DNA of 35,762 nt, taken from assembly GCA_001940755.1 (NCBI GenBank), contig MEHH01000002.1, positions 1-35,762 on the forward strand, read 5' to 3'. This document shows positions 8,941 through 16,863 of the stretch, in pieces (the stretch's first letter is position 1; each line of letters begins with the position of its first letter). Source of the stretch: Candidatus Heimdallarchaeota archaeon AB_125. Its GTDB lineage: Archaea; Asgardarchaeota; Heimdallarchaeia; Heimdallarchaeales; Heimdallarchaeaceae. The position numbers and the translations under genes are program-made. The notes beneath the pieces were generated by a model. It saw only the letters and a program-made list of their open reading frames with translations, was not told the origin of the DNA and searched no databases.

Positions 8941-9678
8941 TCATTCCTCTTTTTCTTCATCTTTGTCTTCTTCTATATCTTCCCATTCATCTTCCTCTGT
9001 CTCTTCAGGAGGAGTTTCTTCCTTTATTTCTTCGTCTCCCTCTGTCTCTTCAGGAGGAGTTTCTTCCTTTATTTCTTCGTCTCCCTCTGTCTCCTCATCA
9101 TCCTTTGATTTTGATAGAAGCTCATCTAATTGTTTTTGATCTTCTTCAGAGAGGGAAGCCATTGCTTCTTGACTTTTCTTCATAATCTCAGCTATAATCA
9201 TTGTATAAAGCAAGGGGAGAATTGCACTTGTATTTGAGACAGCTGTAAAATGTTCTCTTGCTTTTTCTCGAGCTCTTTCCAATGTTTCTGCTGTCATAGT
9301 CCCATTACCAAGACCAGGAGAATCATTATCAACTAAGTAGAATTTATCACCATTATATGCAAGTGGATAAGATGCACAGTGTATGGGCATTGAAGAATAA
9401 ACATTACAGATTTTATTACTATAATCATATAATGGGCATCCTGATGGATTTGGATCATCAGTTGTTTCAGGTTTTTTCAATATTATACGCACATATGCAG
9501 GAGGAGTTTCGTGTAATTGCAGATAAGGTAAGACATGATGTATTGTCCCATCAGCTATCCATTTTTGAAAATCTTCTATGTAAATTGGTACTTCTGACCA
9601 CTTTTCACAACAAGTTCCACATTTTGTACAATTATGTACATATTTCTTTGATTCTTTAGATGATTCTGCATCACTCAT
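8941..9678 (-). CDS. YkgJ-family cysteine cluster (Zn/Fe-chelating) protein with repetitive acidic C-terminus
   Basis: 'CTKCGTCCEKWSEVPIY', 'GCPLYDYSNKICNVYSSMPIHCASYP'; C-terminus '(EETEGDEEIKEETPP)2-EETEEDEWEDIEEDKDEEKEE'. Confidence 0.82.
   Translation of the reverse strand: MSDAESSKESKKYVHNCTKCGTCCEKWSEVPIYIEDFQKWIADGTIHHVLPYLQLHETPPAYVRIILKKPETTDDPNPSGCPLYDYSNKICNVYSSMPIHCASYPLAYNGDKFYLVDNDSPGLGNGTMTAETLERAREKAREHFTAVSNTSAILPLLYTMIIAEIMKKSQEAMASLSEEDQKQLDELLSKSKDDEETEGDEEIKEETPPEETEGDEEIKEETPPEETEEDEWEDIEEDKDEEKEE
8995..9094. repeat. 45-bp in-frame tandem repeat, ~2.2 copies
   Basis: 'ctctgtctcttcaggaggagtttcttcctttatttcttcgtctcc' begins at 8995, recurs at 9040, and starts again at 9085. 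Confidence 0.9.
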
Positions 9679-9753
9679 AATATCACGTTTTTTAATCTAA
9701 ATAAAACAAATTAAAGATTTTTCGATAGTATTAATAATTCTGAGAATTGGAGA

Positions 9754-10404
9754 TCACTCTCCATAAATTTCGCGTTTTATTGTCTCAAAGATACCATCAA
9801 TAGTTTCATCCATTTGTTCTGTTTTATCAATTGCTGATATCGCTTCCCAGTAATGGCCACTACTTGGGTATCTTTCTTTGAGATGATTCCAGACTGTTAG
9901 ATATTTCTCCCTGATTAATTCATCAGCTTTACCTTTACTATTATCGAGAAGATCTATTTTATTAACTACAAGGAAGAAAATTGCTTTTACTTTTCTTGCT
10001 TTTCTTTCTGCTCTAACAACATCATCATCTAGAGTCATTAGATAATAATTGGAAACTTGTGTTAGTGCATCTATTTGTACTTTTGAATCTTGTGTGGGAT
10101 CTATGAGAAAGATAATACCATTTGTATTGTAATCAGCTAAAGCCTTTTTCCAGTAAGGCCATAAACTCATATCTCCAGGACAATCAATTGCTCTTACTCG
10201 ATAGCTCCTGTACTTCTCTAAACTTAATACAGATTGGAATGATTGGCTCCTTAATCGTATTGTTTTCTGATGAACCTCAATACTTGTTGTAGGGCTGATA
10301 TCTTCAATATCTTCACCCTTTAAACGGTGTATAAGTGTGGTTTTACCTGCTCCTGTGTTTCCGAGAACAGTTACGCTCAAATCTCTTGTTAACATCTTTA
10401 ACAA
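9754..10404 (-). CDS. small Ras/Arf-like GTPase (Asgard/eukaryote-like)
   Basis: G1 'GNTGAGKTT', G2 candidate 'SPTTS', G3 'DCPGD', G4 'NKID', G5-like 'EAISA'. Confidence 0.88.
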   Translation of the reverse strand: MLKMLTRDLSVTVLGNTGAGKTTLIHRLKGEDIEDISPTTSIEVHQKTIRLRSQSFQSVLSLEKYRSYRVRAIDCPGDMSLWPYWKKALADYNTNGIIFLIDPTQDSKVQIDALTQVSNYYLMTLDDDVVRAERKARKVKAIFFLVVNKIDLLDNSKGKADELIREKYLTVWNHLKERYPSSGHYWEAISAIDKTEQMDETIDGIFETIKREIYGE

Positions 10405-10570
10405 TAATTTTAACTCTATAGAACTATTTCAAGTTTTCCTCATAGGGAAATGAGTTTAAGGTACTAAAACAAGCTATTATCAGTATTGTGATGAGTGAAA
10501 GTTATTACTTAAATTATCAAATGTTATTATTAACAGTTTATTATATATATAAACCAATACGCAAATAAAA

Positions 10571-10580
10571 CTTTATATAA
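10571..10580 (+). promoter_or_regulatory. candidate TATA box for the kor-flx-hdr-frd operon
   Basis: 'ctttatataa' about 50 nt upstream of korD; a second TATA-like run 'ttatatatataaa' lies near 10540-10553. Confidence 0.45.
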
Positions 10581-10626
10581 CTAAATTTTTCACAGCGGAC
10601 AGCGCTATATGTAGTGGTTCATAGTT

Positions 10627-10950
10627 ATGAATACATCACTAGATAGGAGAAGGAAAAAACCGGAATGGCCGGCTTTTATTGATTTAAGTAAATATAAGAT
10701 TAAAGCACATCATGTTCACATAATCAAAGAAAGATGTAAGGAATGCGAATGGTGTATCATCTATTGTCCCGAAGAGATTTTAGAAAAATCAGATAAGATT
10801 AATGTTAAAGGATATCATCCCCCTCAACTGATTGAAGGGAAAACATTCGATGATTGTGCTGAATGTCATTTTTGTGAGTTAATTTGTCCAGAATTCGCTA
10901 TTTATGTCGAGGTTCCGGAAGAAGAAGAAGGAAGTGAAAATAATGAGTAA
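10627..10950 (+). CDS. korD: 2-oxoacid:ferredoxin oxidoreductase delta subunit, 2x[4Fe-4S] ferredoxin
   Basis: 'CKECEWCIIYCPEEIL' and 'CAECHFCELICPEFAIYVE', directly upstream of korA. Confidence 0.9.
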   Translation: MNTSLDRRRKKPEWPAFIDLSKYKIKAHHVHIIKERCKECEWCIIYCPEEILEKSDKINVKGYHPPQLIEGKTFDDCAECHFCELICPEFAIYVEVPEEEEGSENNE

Positions 10951-12103
10951 AAAAAATGAAGATTCACCTGAAGTGGCAACAGGACAGCACTACACAACAG
11001 GTAATCATGCAGCTGCAGAAGGTTCGTTAGCAGCAGGTTGTAAGTTTTTTGGTGGATATCCAATCACACCTAGCTCAGAAATTGCAGAACATATGGCACT
11101 AAGATTGCCAAAAATAAATGGAAATTTCGTACAATTTGAAGATGAGATTGCTTCAATTGCAGGTATTTTAGGAGCATCATGGGGAGGAGTTAAAAGTATG
11201 ACTGCAACATCTGGTCCAGGATATTCGCTTATGGTTGAAAACATAGGTTTGGGTCTAATGACTGAAACACCTTGTGTAATTGTAAATGTTCAAAGAGGAG
11301 GTCCATCAACAGGTCTTCCAACTTTAATTGGACAACAGGATGTTATGCAAGCAAGGTGGGGTTCTCACGGAGATTATGAAACCATAGCCATATCACCAAG
11401 TAATGTCCAAGAATGTTTTGATTTAGCTTTGGAGTGTTTTAATCTTTCAGAACAATATAGATTACCAGTCACACTTCTGATGGATGAAGTAATTGGGCAT
11501 ATGAGTGAAAGACTTGTCATTCCCCCAAAAGAGGAACTTACTATAATATCCAGAAAGAAACCTACAGATCCTCCAGATAAGCATCTACCTTACAAAGCTG
11601 ATGATAGTTTGGTACCTCCAATGGCTACAGCGGGAGAGGGATATAGAGTAATGGTTACGGGATTAACACATGATGAGAGAGGATATCCAGATTTAACACC
11701 AGAAGCTCAAGATAAAGCTGTTAGAAGGATAAATGACAAGATTAGACTTAACAAAGACAAAATAATCAAATTAGAAGAATATATGTTAGATGATGCTAAA
11801 ACTGCTATAGTATCTTTTGGAACAAGTGCAAGAGCTGCAAAAGGTGCAGTAAATAGAGCACGAAAGAAAGGAATCAAAGTTGGGTTACTAAGACTAATCA
11901 CTTTGTGGCCATTTCCAGATGAAAAAATAGACCAACTAGCAGACCAGGTTGATAGAATCATTATCCCTGAAATAAATTATGGTCAAGTAACTAGAGAAGT
12001 AGAAAGAGCAGCTCATGGGAAAACTGAGGTTAAAGGAGATTTCAGACTTGGAGGAGCAATACACACTCCACAGGAAATCCTAAAAGAAATTGAGAGGAAT
12101 TAA
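10943..12103 (+). CDS. korA: 2-oxoacid(2-oxoglutarate):ferredoxin oxidoreductase alpha subunit
   Basis: 'GCKFFGGYPITPSSEIAEHMA', 'TATSGPGYSLMVENIGLG', 'NVQRGGPSTGLPT'. Likely start is 10943 (MSKKNEDSP), not 10904; 8-nt overlap with korD. Confidence 0.93.
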   Translation: MSKKNEDSPEVATGQHYTTGNHAAAEGSLAAGCKFFGGYPITPSSEIAEHMALRLPKINGNFVQFEDEIASIAGILGASWGGVKSMTATSGPGYSLMVENIGLGLMTETPCVIVNVQRGGPSTGLPTLIGQQDVMQARWGSHGDYETIAISPSNVQECFDLALECFNLSEQYRLPVTLLMDEVIGHMSERLVIPPKEELTIISRKKPTDPPDKHLPYKADDSLVPPMATAGEGYRVMVTGLTHDERGYPDLTPEAQDKAVRRINDKIRLNKDKIIKLEEYMLDDAKTAIVSFGTSARAAKGAVNRARKKGIKVGLLRLITLWPFPDEKIDQLADQVDRIIIPEINYGQVTREVERAAHGKTEVKGDFRLGGAIHTPQEILKEIERN

Positions 12104-12105
12104 AA

Positions 12106-12969
12106 ATGTCAGAAGAAGAAGAATTTCAATTGATTGAATCGGATGTACATCCTTTGGATGGCTATCTAAGAGAAGGAAGAATACCACATATATTCTGTCC
12201 TGCTTGTAGTTTAGGTTCAGTAATGAACATTATAGTTGAAGCTATTAAGGAAGCAAAACTTGAAAACAAGAAAGTATCTGTTGTTTCAGGGATCGGATGT
12301 ACAGGTAGAATATCTGGATATCTCAACTATGATAGTTTCCATACAACCCATGGAAGAGCAATACCTTTTGCAATTGGATTAGGTGTAACAGATCCAGAAC
12401 GTAAAGTTATAGTGATATCTGGAGATGGTGATCTCTTTGCAATCGGAGGGAATCACTTCATACACGCTGCACGAAGAAACGCAGATATAACTGTAATTTG
12501 TGTAAATAATTTTAATTATGGTATGACTGGAGGTCAAGTAGGACCTACTTCTTACAAAGGTCAATATCAATCAACAGCACCTTATGGAGCAGTAGAGGAA
12601 CCATTTAACCTACCTGATTTAGCTGCATCTTGTGGAGCAGTCTATGTTGCTAGATGGTCAGCATTGGATGTTAGGAGAATGAAAGATTCATTTACAGAAG
12701 CTTTGTTGAAAAAGGGTTTTACTTTTGTTGAAGTCTTAGGAAGTTGCCCCACAACCTTTGGTCGTCGAAACCAATTAGCTGAAGGGAAAAAAATCCTAGA
12801 ATATTTCCACGAAAAAAGTGAGATTCAGCATGGAGCTGATACAAAGACTGTGGGAATAAGTAAAGATAGTAAAATCATTGTTGGTAAATTTATTGATATT
12901 GAGGACAAACCAACACTCACTGACAATTTAATGGCTGTTCAACGAATGAGTAAAGCCAAGGGAAAATAA
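12106..12969 (+). CDS. korB: 2-oxoacid:ferredoxin oxidoreductase beta subunit (TPP-binding)
   Basis: 'FCPACSLG', 'GIGCTGRISGYLNYDSFHTTHGRAIPFAIGLG', 'VISGDGDLFAIGGNHFIHAARRN', 'NNFNYGMTGGQVGPTS'. Confidence 0.95.
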   Translation: MSEEEEFQLIESDVHPLDGYLREGRIPHIFCPACSLGSVMNIIVEAIKEAKLENKKVSVVSGIGCTGRISGYLNYDSFHTTHGRAIPFAIGLGVTDPERKVIVISGDGDLFAIGGNHFIHAARRNADITVICVNNFNYGMTGGQVGPTSYKGQYQSTAPYGAVEEPFNLPDLAASCGAVYVARWSALDVRRMKDSFTEALLKKGFTFVEVLGSCPTTFGRRNQLAEGKKILEYFHEKSEIQHGADTKTVGISKDSKIIVGKFIDIEDKPTLTDNLMAVQRMSKAKGK

Positions 12970-12982
12970 AGTGTGATATAAA

Positions 12983-13519
12983 ATGAGTAGAGTAGAAGTA
13001 CGTTTCGCAGGATTTGGGGGACAAGGAATAGGATTAATGGGAAGATTACTAGGTGAAGCTGTTGCACTTGGAGAAGGTAAGAATTCAGTCATGACACAGA
13101 GTTATGGACCAGAAAGCCGAGGTGGAGCAAGTAGTGCTGATGTAGTTATAGATACCGATGATATTGACTTTCCAAAAGCAACTGATCTTGATTATTTCGT
13201 AGTAATGTCTCAAGAAGCTTACTCAAAATATATCCCCAAGTTGAAAAAAGGCGGCATAATTTTCGTTGAGGAGGATTTAGTAACTCTTGATGAACATGCT
13301 GATAAGGCTAAGAAAATATTCAAAATTCCAGCTACAAAAATAGCAGAATCTTTAGGGAGTCGTCTTTATGCTAACATAGCAATGCTTGGTTTCTTATGTG
13401 CAAATACTGATGACATTGTTTCAGAAGAATCATTGCTAAAAGTGATGAAAACAAAGATAAAAGCAAGATATGTTGAAAAGAATTTAGTTGCATTTCAAAA
13501 AGGAAAGGAACATCAATAA
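12983..13519 (+). CDS. korC: 2-oxoacid:ferredoxin oxidoreductase gamma subunit
   Basis: 'VRFAGFGGQGIGLMGRLLGEA', 'QSYGPESRGGASSADVVI'. Confidence 0.93.
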   Translation: MSRVEVRFAGFGGQGIGLMGRLLGEAVALGEGKNSVMTQSYGPESRGGASSADVVIDTDDIDFPKATDLDYFVVMSQEAYSKYIPKLKKGGIIFVEEDLVTLDEHADKAKKIFKIPATKIAESLGSRLYANIAMLGFLCANTDDIVSEESLLKVMKTKIKARYVEKNLVAFQKGKEHQ

Positions 13520-13532
13520 GAAGGATGAAAGG

Positions 13533-13973
13533 ATGACACAGGAACAAATAGAAGAGTTTGAGCCAAACATAATTGGATTTCTATGTAACTGGTGTAGTTA
13601 TGCAGGAGCAGACCTTGCTGGAACCAGTAGAGTACAATATCCTCCAAACATTAAGATCATCAAAGTAATGTGTTCTGGCAGAGTCAATCCAATGTTCGTT
13701 ATTAATGCTCTTCAGCAAGGAGCTGACGGTGTTCTCATCAGTGGATGTCATCCTGGTGATTGTCATTATCAATCAGGAAACTATCTAGCTAGACGAAGAA
13801 TGGGAGTAATGAGATCATTGCTAGAACAAATGGGCATTGAACCAGATAGAGTGAAGATGACTTGGGTTTCTGCTGCAGAAGGAAGAAAGTTTGCTCAAGT
13901 AATAGAAGAAGTCACTGCAGAAATCAAGAAACTTGGACCTATGAAGCAATTCAGGAGAGAGCAGAAATGGTAG
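13533..13973 (+). CDS. flxD: MvhD/FlxD-type [2Fe-2S] electron-transfer subunit
   Basis: 'FLCNWCSYAGADLAGTSRVQYPPNIKIIKVMCSGRVNPMFVINALQQGADGVLISGCHPGDCHY' is diagnostic of MvhD. Start corrected to 13533. Confidence 0.92.
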   Translation: MTQEQIEEFEPNIIGFLCNWCSYAGADLAGTSRVQYPPNIKIIKVMCSGRVNPMFVINALQQGADGVLISGCHPGDCHYQSGNYLARRRMGVMRSLLEQMGIEPDRVKMTWVSAAEGRKFAQVIEEVTAEIKKLGPMKQFRREQKW

Positions 13974-14953
13974 ATAAAGAATTACTTGTCAAAACTGCAA
14001 AAAAAATTGTTTCACGCGAAGATGTCAAGTATGTTGTTGGATATAAACAAGGAACTTATGGTTTTGTGATAAGTCCTTCATTTGCTTATACTCCTGAAGA
14101 TGTTGATAATTTTATTTACAATCCCTTATGTAAAAAGAACTTAACGGTTTATCCTATTTTAGAAGAAAAACTACCTCTAAGAAGAGAGGAAGAAGAAGAC
14201 AAGAGAAAGATAGGAATTGTAGTGAAAGGTTGTGATTCTCGAGCTTTAGTACAGATTATACAAGAAAAGGGACTAACAAGAGAGGATCTCGTTATAATCG
14301 GTATTCCTTGTAAAGGAGTTATCGATTTAAAGAAAATTGAAAAACGGTTCCCAAACCAGACTGAAGCAGTTAATGTCGTAGAAACTGATAATGCCGAATA
14401 TATACTAAATATAAGTGGCGCTGTCCAACATATACCAAAAGAAGAATTACTATCTGAAGTCTGTAAAAGTTGTGAATATCCTAATCCAACAATATATGAT
14501 TTCCTTATTGGAGAGAAAATTGAGGTGGGAGAAGTACCAGAATACAGCGGTTTGAAGAATCTAGATGAAACACCTTTAGAGGATAGATGGGCTTACTGGG
14601 AAAAACACTTTCAAAACTGTATTCGTTGTTATGCATGCAGAGAAGCATGCCCACTATGTTATTGTAAAACCTGTATGGCAGATATGCTAGAACCACAATG
14701 GATTAGACGTTCAGTTAATCTCTCAGAAAATACTGCTTGGAATATAATGAGAGCATTTCATCTTGCTGGTCGTTGTATTAGTTGTGGTGAATGTGAGAGC
14801 GTCTGTCCCGTGAATATTCCTTTGATGGAATTGAACAAAAAACTAGAGAAAGATGTCAAAGAGATGTTCAAGTATAATGCTGGATTAGACACAAAAGAGA
14901 AAACACTATTCGGGACATTCAACCCAGATGATCCTGAGGAATTCATAATGTAG
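13967..14953 (+). CDS. FrhB-like / 4Fe-4S dicluster protein (FlxC-like)
   Basis: 'VVKGCDSRALVQIIQEKGLTREDLVIIGIPCKGVIDL' plus 'CIRCYACREACPLCYCKTC' and 'CISCGECESVCPVNIP'. Likely start 13967 (MVDKELL). Confidence 0.85.
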   Translation: MVDKELLVKTAKKIVSREDVKYVVGYKQGTYGFVISPSFAYTPEDVDNFIYNPLCKKNLTVYPILEEKLPLRREEEEDKRKIGIVVKGCDSRALVQIIQEKGLTREDLVIIGIPCKGVIDLKKIEKRFPNQTEAVNVVETDNAEYILNISGAVQHIPKEELLSEVCKSCEYPNPTIYDFLIGEKIEVGEVPEYSGLKNLDETPLEDRWAYWEKHFQNCIRCYACREACPLCYCKTCMADMLEPQWIRRSVNLSENTAWNIMRAFHLAGRCISCGECESVCPVNIPLMELNKKLEKDVKEMFKYNAGLDTKEKTLFGTFNPDDPEEFIM

Positions 14954-14961
14954 GTGAAAAA

Positions 14962-15987
14962 ATGGAAAACTTAGTCATACAAACAGAAAAGCTATCTGAA
15001 TGGGTAAATGAGGTAATTAAGAAAAATAAAGTGTTTGCACCTGTTAAAGAAACAGATTTTTCTAATTTCAAGATTATAGATGACTATTCAGAAATTGATT
15101 TCACCTACTTACTTCCAAGAGTTCCCGCTAAGAAAATATTATTCAAGCAAACTGAAACGCTCTTTCTATTTACACCTGGATCAAAGGGAAGTGTTCAAAC
15201 AAAAGAAATCAGTGATGAAAAGTTAGTTGTTTTTTCTCTTCGTACATGTGATGCCAAAACATTTTCAATACTTGATCCTGTTTTTCTTGGTGATTACGCA
15301 GATCCATTTTACAAATCAAGGAGAGAAAGAAGTATTCTAATTGGTTTAAGCTGTAACAAACCTAATGTTAATTGTTTCTGTACATCTTTCGGTGATAGTC
15401 CAGCTTCTAGTGATTATGTAGACATTCTACTAACAGATTTGGATGGTAAACATTTAGTTGAAGTTGTTACAGAAAGGGGAAAGAAATTTATTGACAATTA
15501 CAAGAAATTCTTTACTTCAGCTTCAAAAGAAGACCTAGATAGCAAAAAGAAAGTGGAAGAACAGGCTATCAAAGGAATTACACGTACAATGAAACTAGAA
15601 GGTATTCCAGAAAAACTAGACAAGATGTTTGAACATCCAATATGGTATGAAAATGCTATGAAATGTATAGGATGTGGAACTTGTACATTCGTATGTCCAA
15701 CATGTCATTGTTTTGATATGCAAGATGAAAGTACACTGAGAGAAGGTGCAAGAGTTCGTGTCTGGGATTATTGTATGAATCCAGAATATACACATCATGC
15801 ATCTGGTCACAACCCACGACCTGCTAGAATGAACAGGGTAAGAAACAGAATCTTCCATAAGTTCAACTATTACCCAATTAATGATAATATTGTAGGTTGT
15901 ACAGGATGTGGAAGGTGTATAGATTATTGTTCTGTTAATATAGATGTTATAGATATAATAAACAAAATCGGGGAGGCAGAATCATGA
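14962..15987 (+). CDS. FlxB/AsrA-like 4Fe-4S dicluster protein
   Basis: 'FSLRTCDAKTFSILDPVFLGDYADPFY', 'CIGCGTCTFVCPTCHCFDMQDE', 'CTGCGRCIDYCSVNID'. Confidence 0.88.
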   Translation: MENLVIQTEKLSEWVNEVIKKNKVFAPVKETDFSNFKIIDDYSEIDFTYLLPRVPAKKILFKQTETLFLFTPGSKGSVQTKEISDEKLVVFSLRTCDAKTFSILDPVFLGDYADPFYKSRRERSILIGLSCNKPNVNCFCTSFGDSPASSDYVDILLTDLDGKHLVEVVTERGKKFIDNYKKFFTSASKEDLDSKKKVEEQAIKGITRTMKLEGIPEKLDKMFEHPIWYENAMKCIGCGTCTFVCPTCHCFDMQDESTLREGARVRVWDYCMNPEYTHHASGHNPRPARMNRVRNRIFHKFNYYPINDNIVGCTGCGRCIDYCSVNIDVIDIINKIGEAES

Positions 15988-16850
15988 CAAAAAATAGTGA
16001 AGGCACTTTTGAGATTCAAAATCCATACCAACCTTTGTTAGCAAAGGTAGTTAAGATAACTAATGAAGTTGATGGAGCTCGTGCAATAAAAACATATAAA
16101 CTCGTTTTTCAAGACGAAGAAACTAAGATCAATTTCAGTTTTATACCTGGTCAATTTGTAATGGTTAGTGTGTTTGGTAAAGGAGAGAGTACTTTTGCTA
16201 TTTCCTCATCTTCAACACAGAAAGATTACATTGAAATCAGTGTGATGAAGCATGGAAAAAATACAGCAGCACTTCATGAACTTGAAGAAGGAGATATTGT
16301 TGGTGTTAGAGGTCCATATGGAAACACATTTGATGTAAAAGGATGGGAAGGGAAAAATATTATCTTAATTGGAGGTGGAATAGGACAAGCTCCTTTACGA
16401 TCTGTTTTAAATTACATATTAGATAATAGAGACAAATATGGTACATTAGATGCTATTTATGGCGCTAGAACATCTAGTGATATTTGTTATAAAGAAGAAT
16501 TTGCAGAATTAGAGAAGAGGGATGATGTCAATGTCCATCTTTCAATTGATGTTGAAGAAGAAGGATGGAACAATTATGTGGGATTTGTTCCCAATAATCT
16601 GATGGAAGTAAAACCATCAAGTGAAAATGCTATTGCAATAACATGCGGACCACCAATAATGATTGAGTATGTAATTCAGAATCTTTTGAAACTAGGATTT
16701 ACAGAAAAACAAATTTATACAACATTAGAGATGCGCATGAAATGCGGTATTGGCATTTGTGGAAGATGCAATATAGGGAATCTTTACGTCTGTAAAGATG
16801 GACCTGTATTTTCGTATGAACAACTAAAAGGACTTCAAGGAGATATGTAA
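15984..16850 (+). CDS. FAD/NAD(P)-binding oxidoreductase, FlxA/AsrB-like
   Basis: 'GQFVMVSVFGKGESTFAISSS', 'GVRGPYGNTFDV', 'IILIGGGIGQAPLRSVLNY', C-terminal 'CGIGICGRCNIGNLYVCKDGPVFSYEQL' [2Fe-2S] signature. Confidence 0.9.
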   Translation: MTKNSEGTFEIQNPYQPLLAKVVKITNEVDGARAIKTYKLVFQDEETKINFSFIPGQFVMVSVFGKGESTFAISSSSTQKDYIEISVMKHGKNTAALHELEEGDIVGVRGPYGNTFDVKGWEGKNIILIGGGIGQAPLRSVLNYILDNRDKYGTLDAIYGARTSSDICYKEEFAELEKRDDVNVHLSIDVEEEGWNNYVGFVPNNLMEVKPSSENAIAITCGPPIMIEYVIQNLLKLGFTEKQIYTTLEMRMKCGIGICGRCNIGNLYVCKDGPVFSYEQLKGLQGDM

Positions 16851-16863
16851 GGGAAGTGAAAAA

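Noticed and set aside
8921-9185. Plus-strand Ser-rich and Leu/Pro-rich ORFs (72 and 84 aa)
   Set aside because: They are antisense shadows of the acidic repeat tail of the minus-strand YkgJ-type gene; low complexity with no coding support.
10594-10606. AGCGgacagCGCT small inverted repeat before korD
   Set aside because: Only 4-bp arms; could easily occur by chance.
10904-10942. Extended N-terminus of korA (MSRFRKKKKEVKI...)
   Set aside because: It overlaps the end of korD out of frame. The internal ATG at 10943 gives the normal KorA N-terminus.
13488-13532. Extended N-terminus of the MvhD-like ORF
   Set aside because: It overlaps korC. ATG 13533 gives a standard MvhD start. Likewise 13862 to 13967 and 18729 to 18846 for the next genes.
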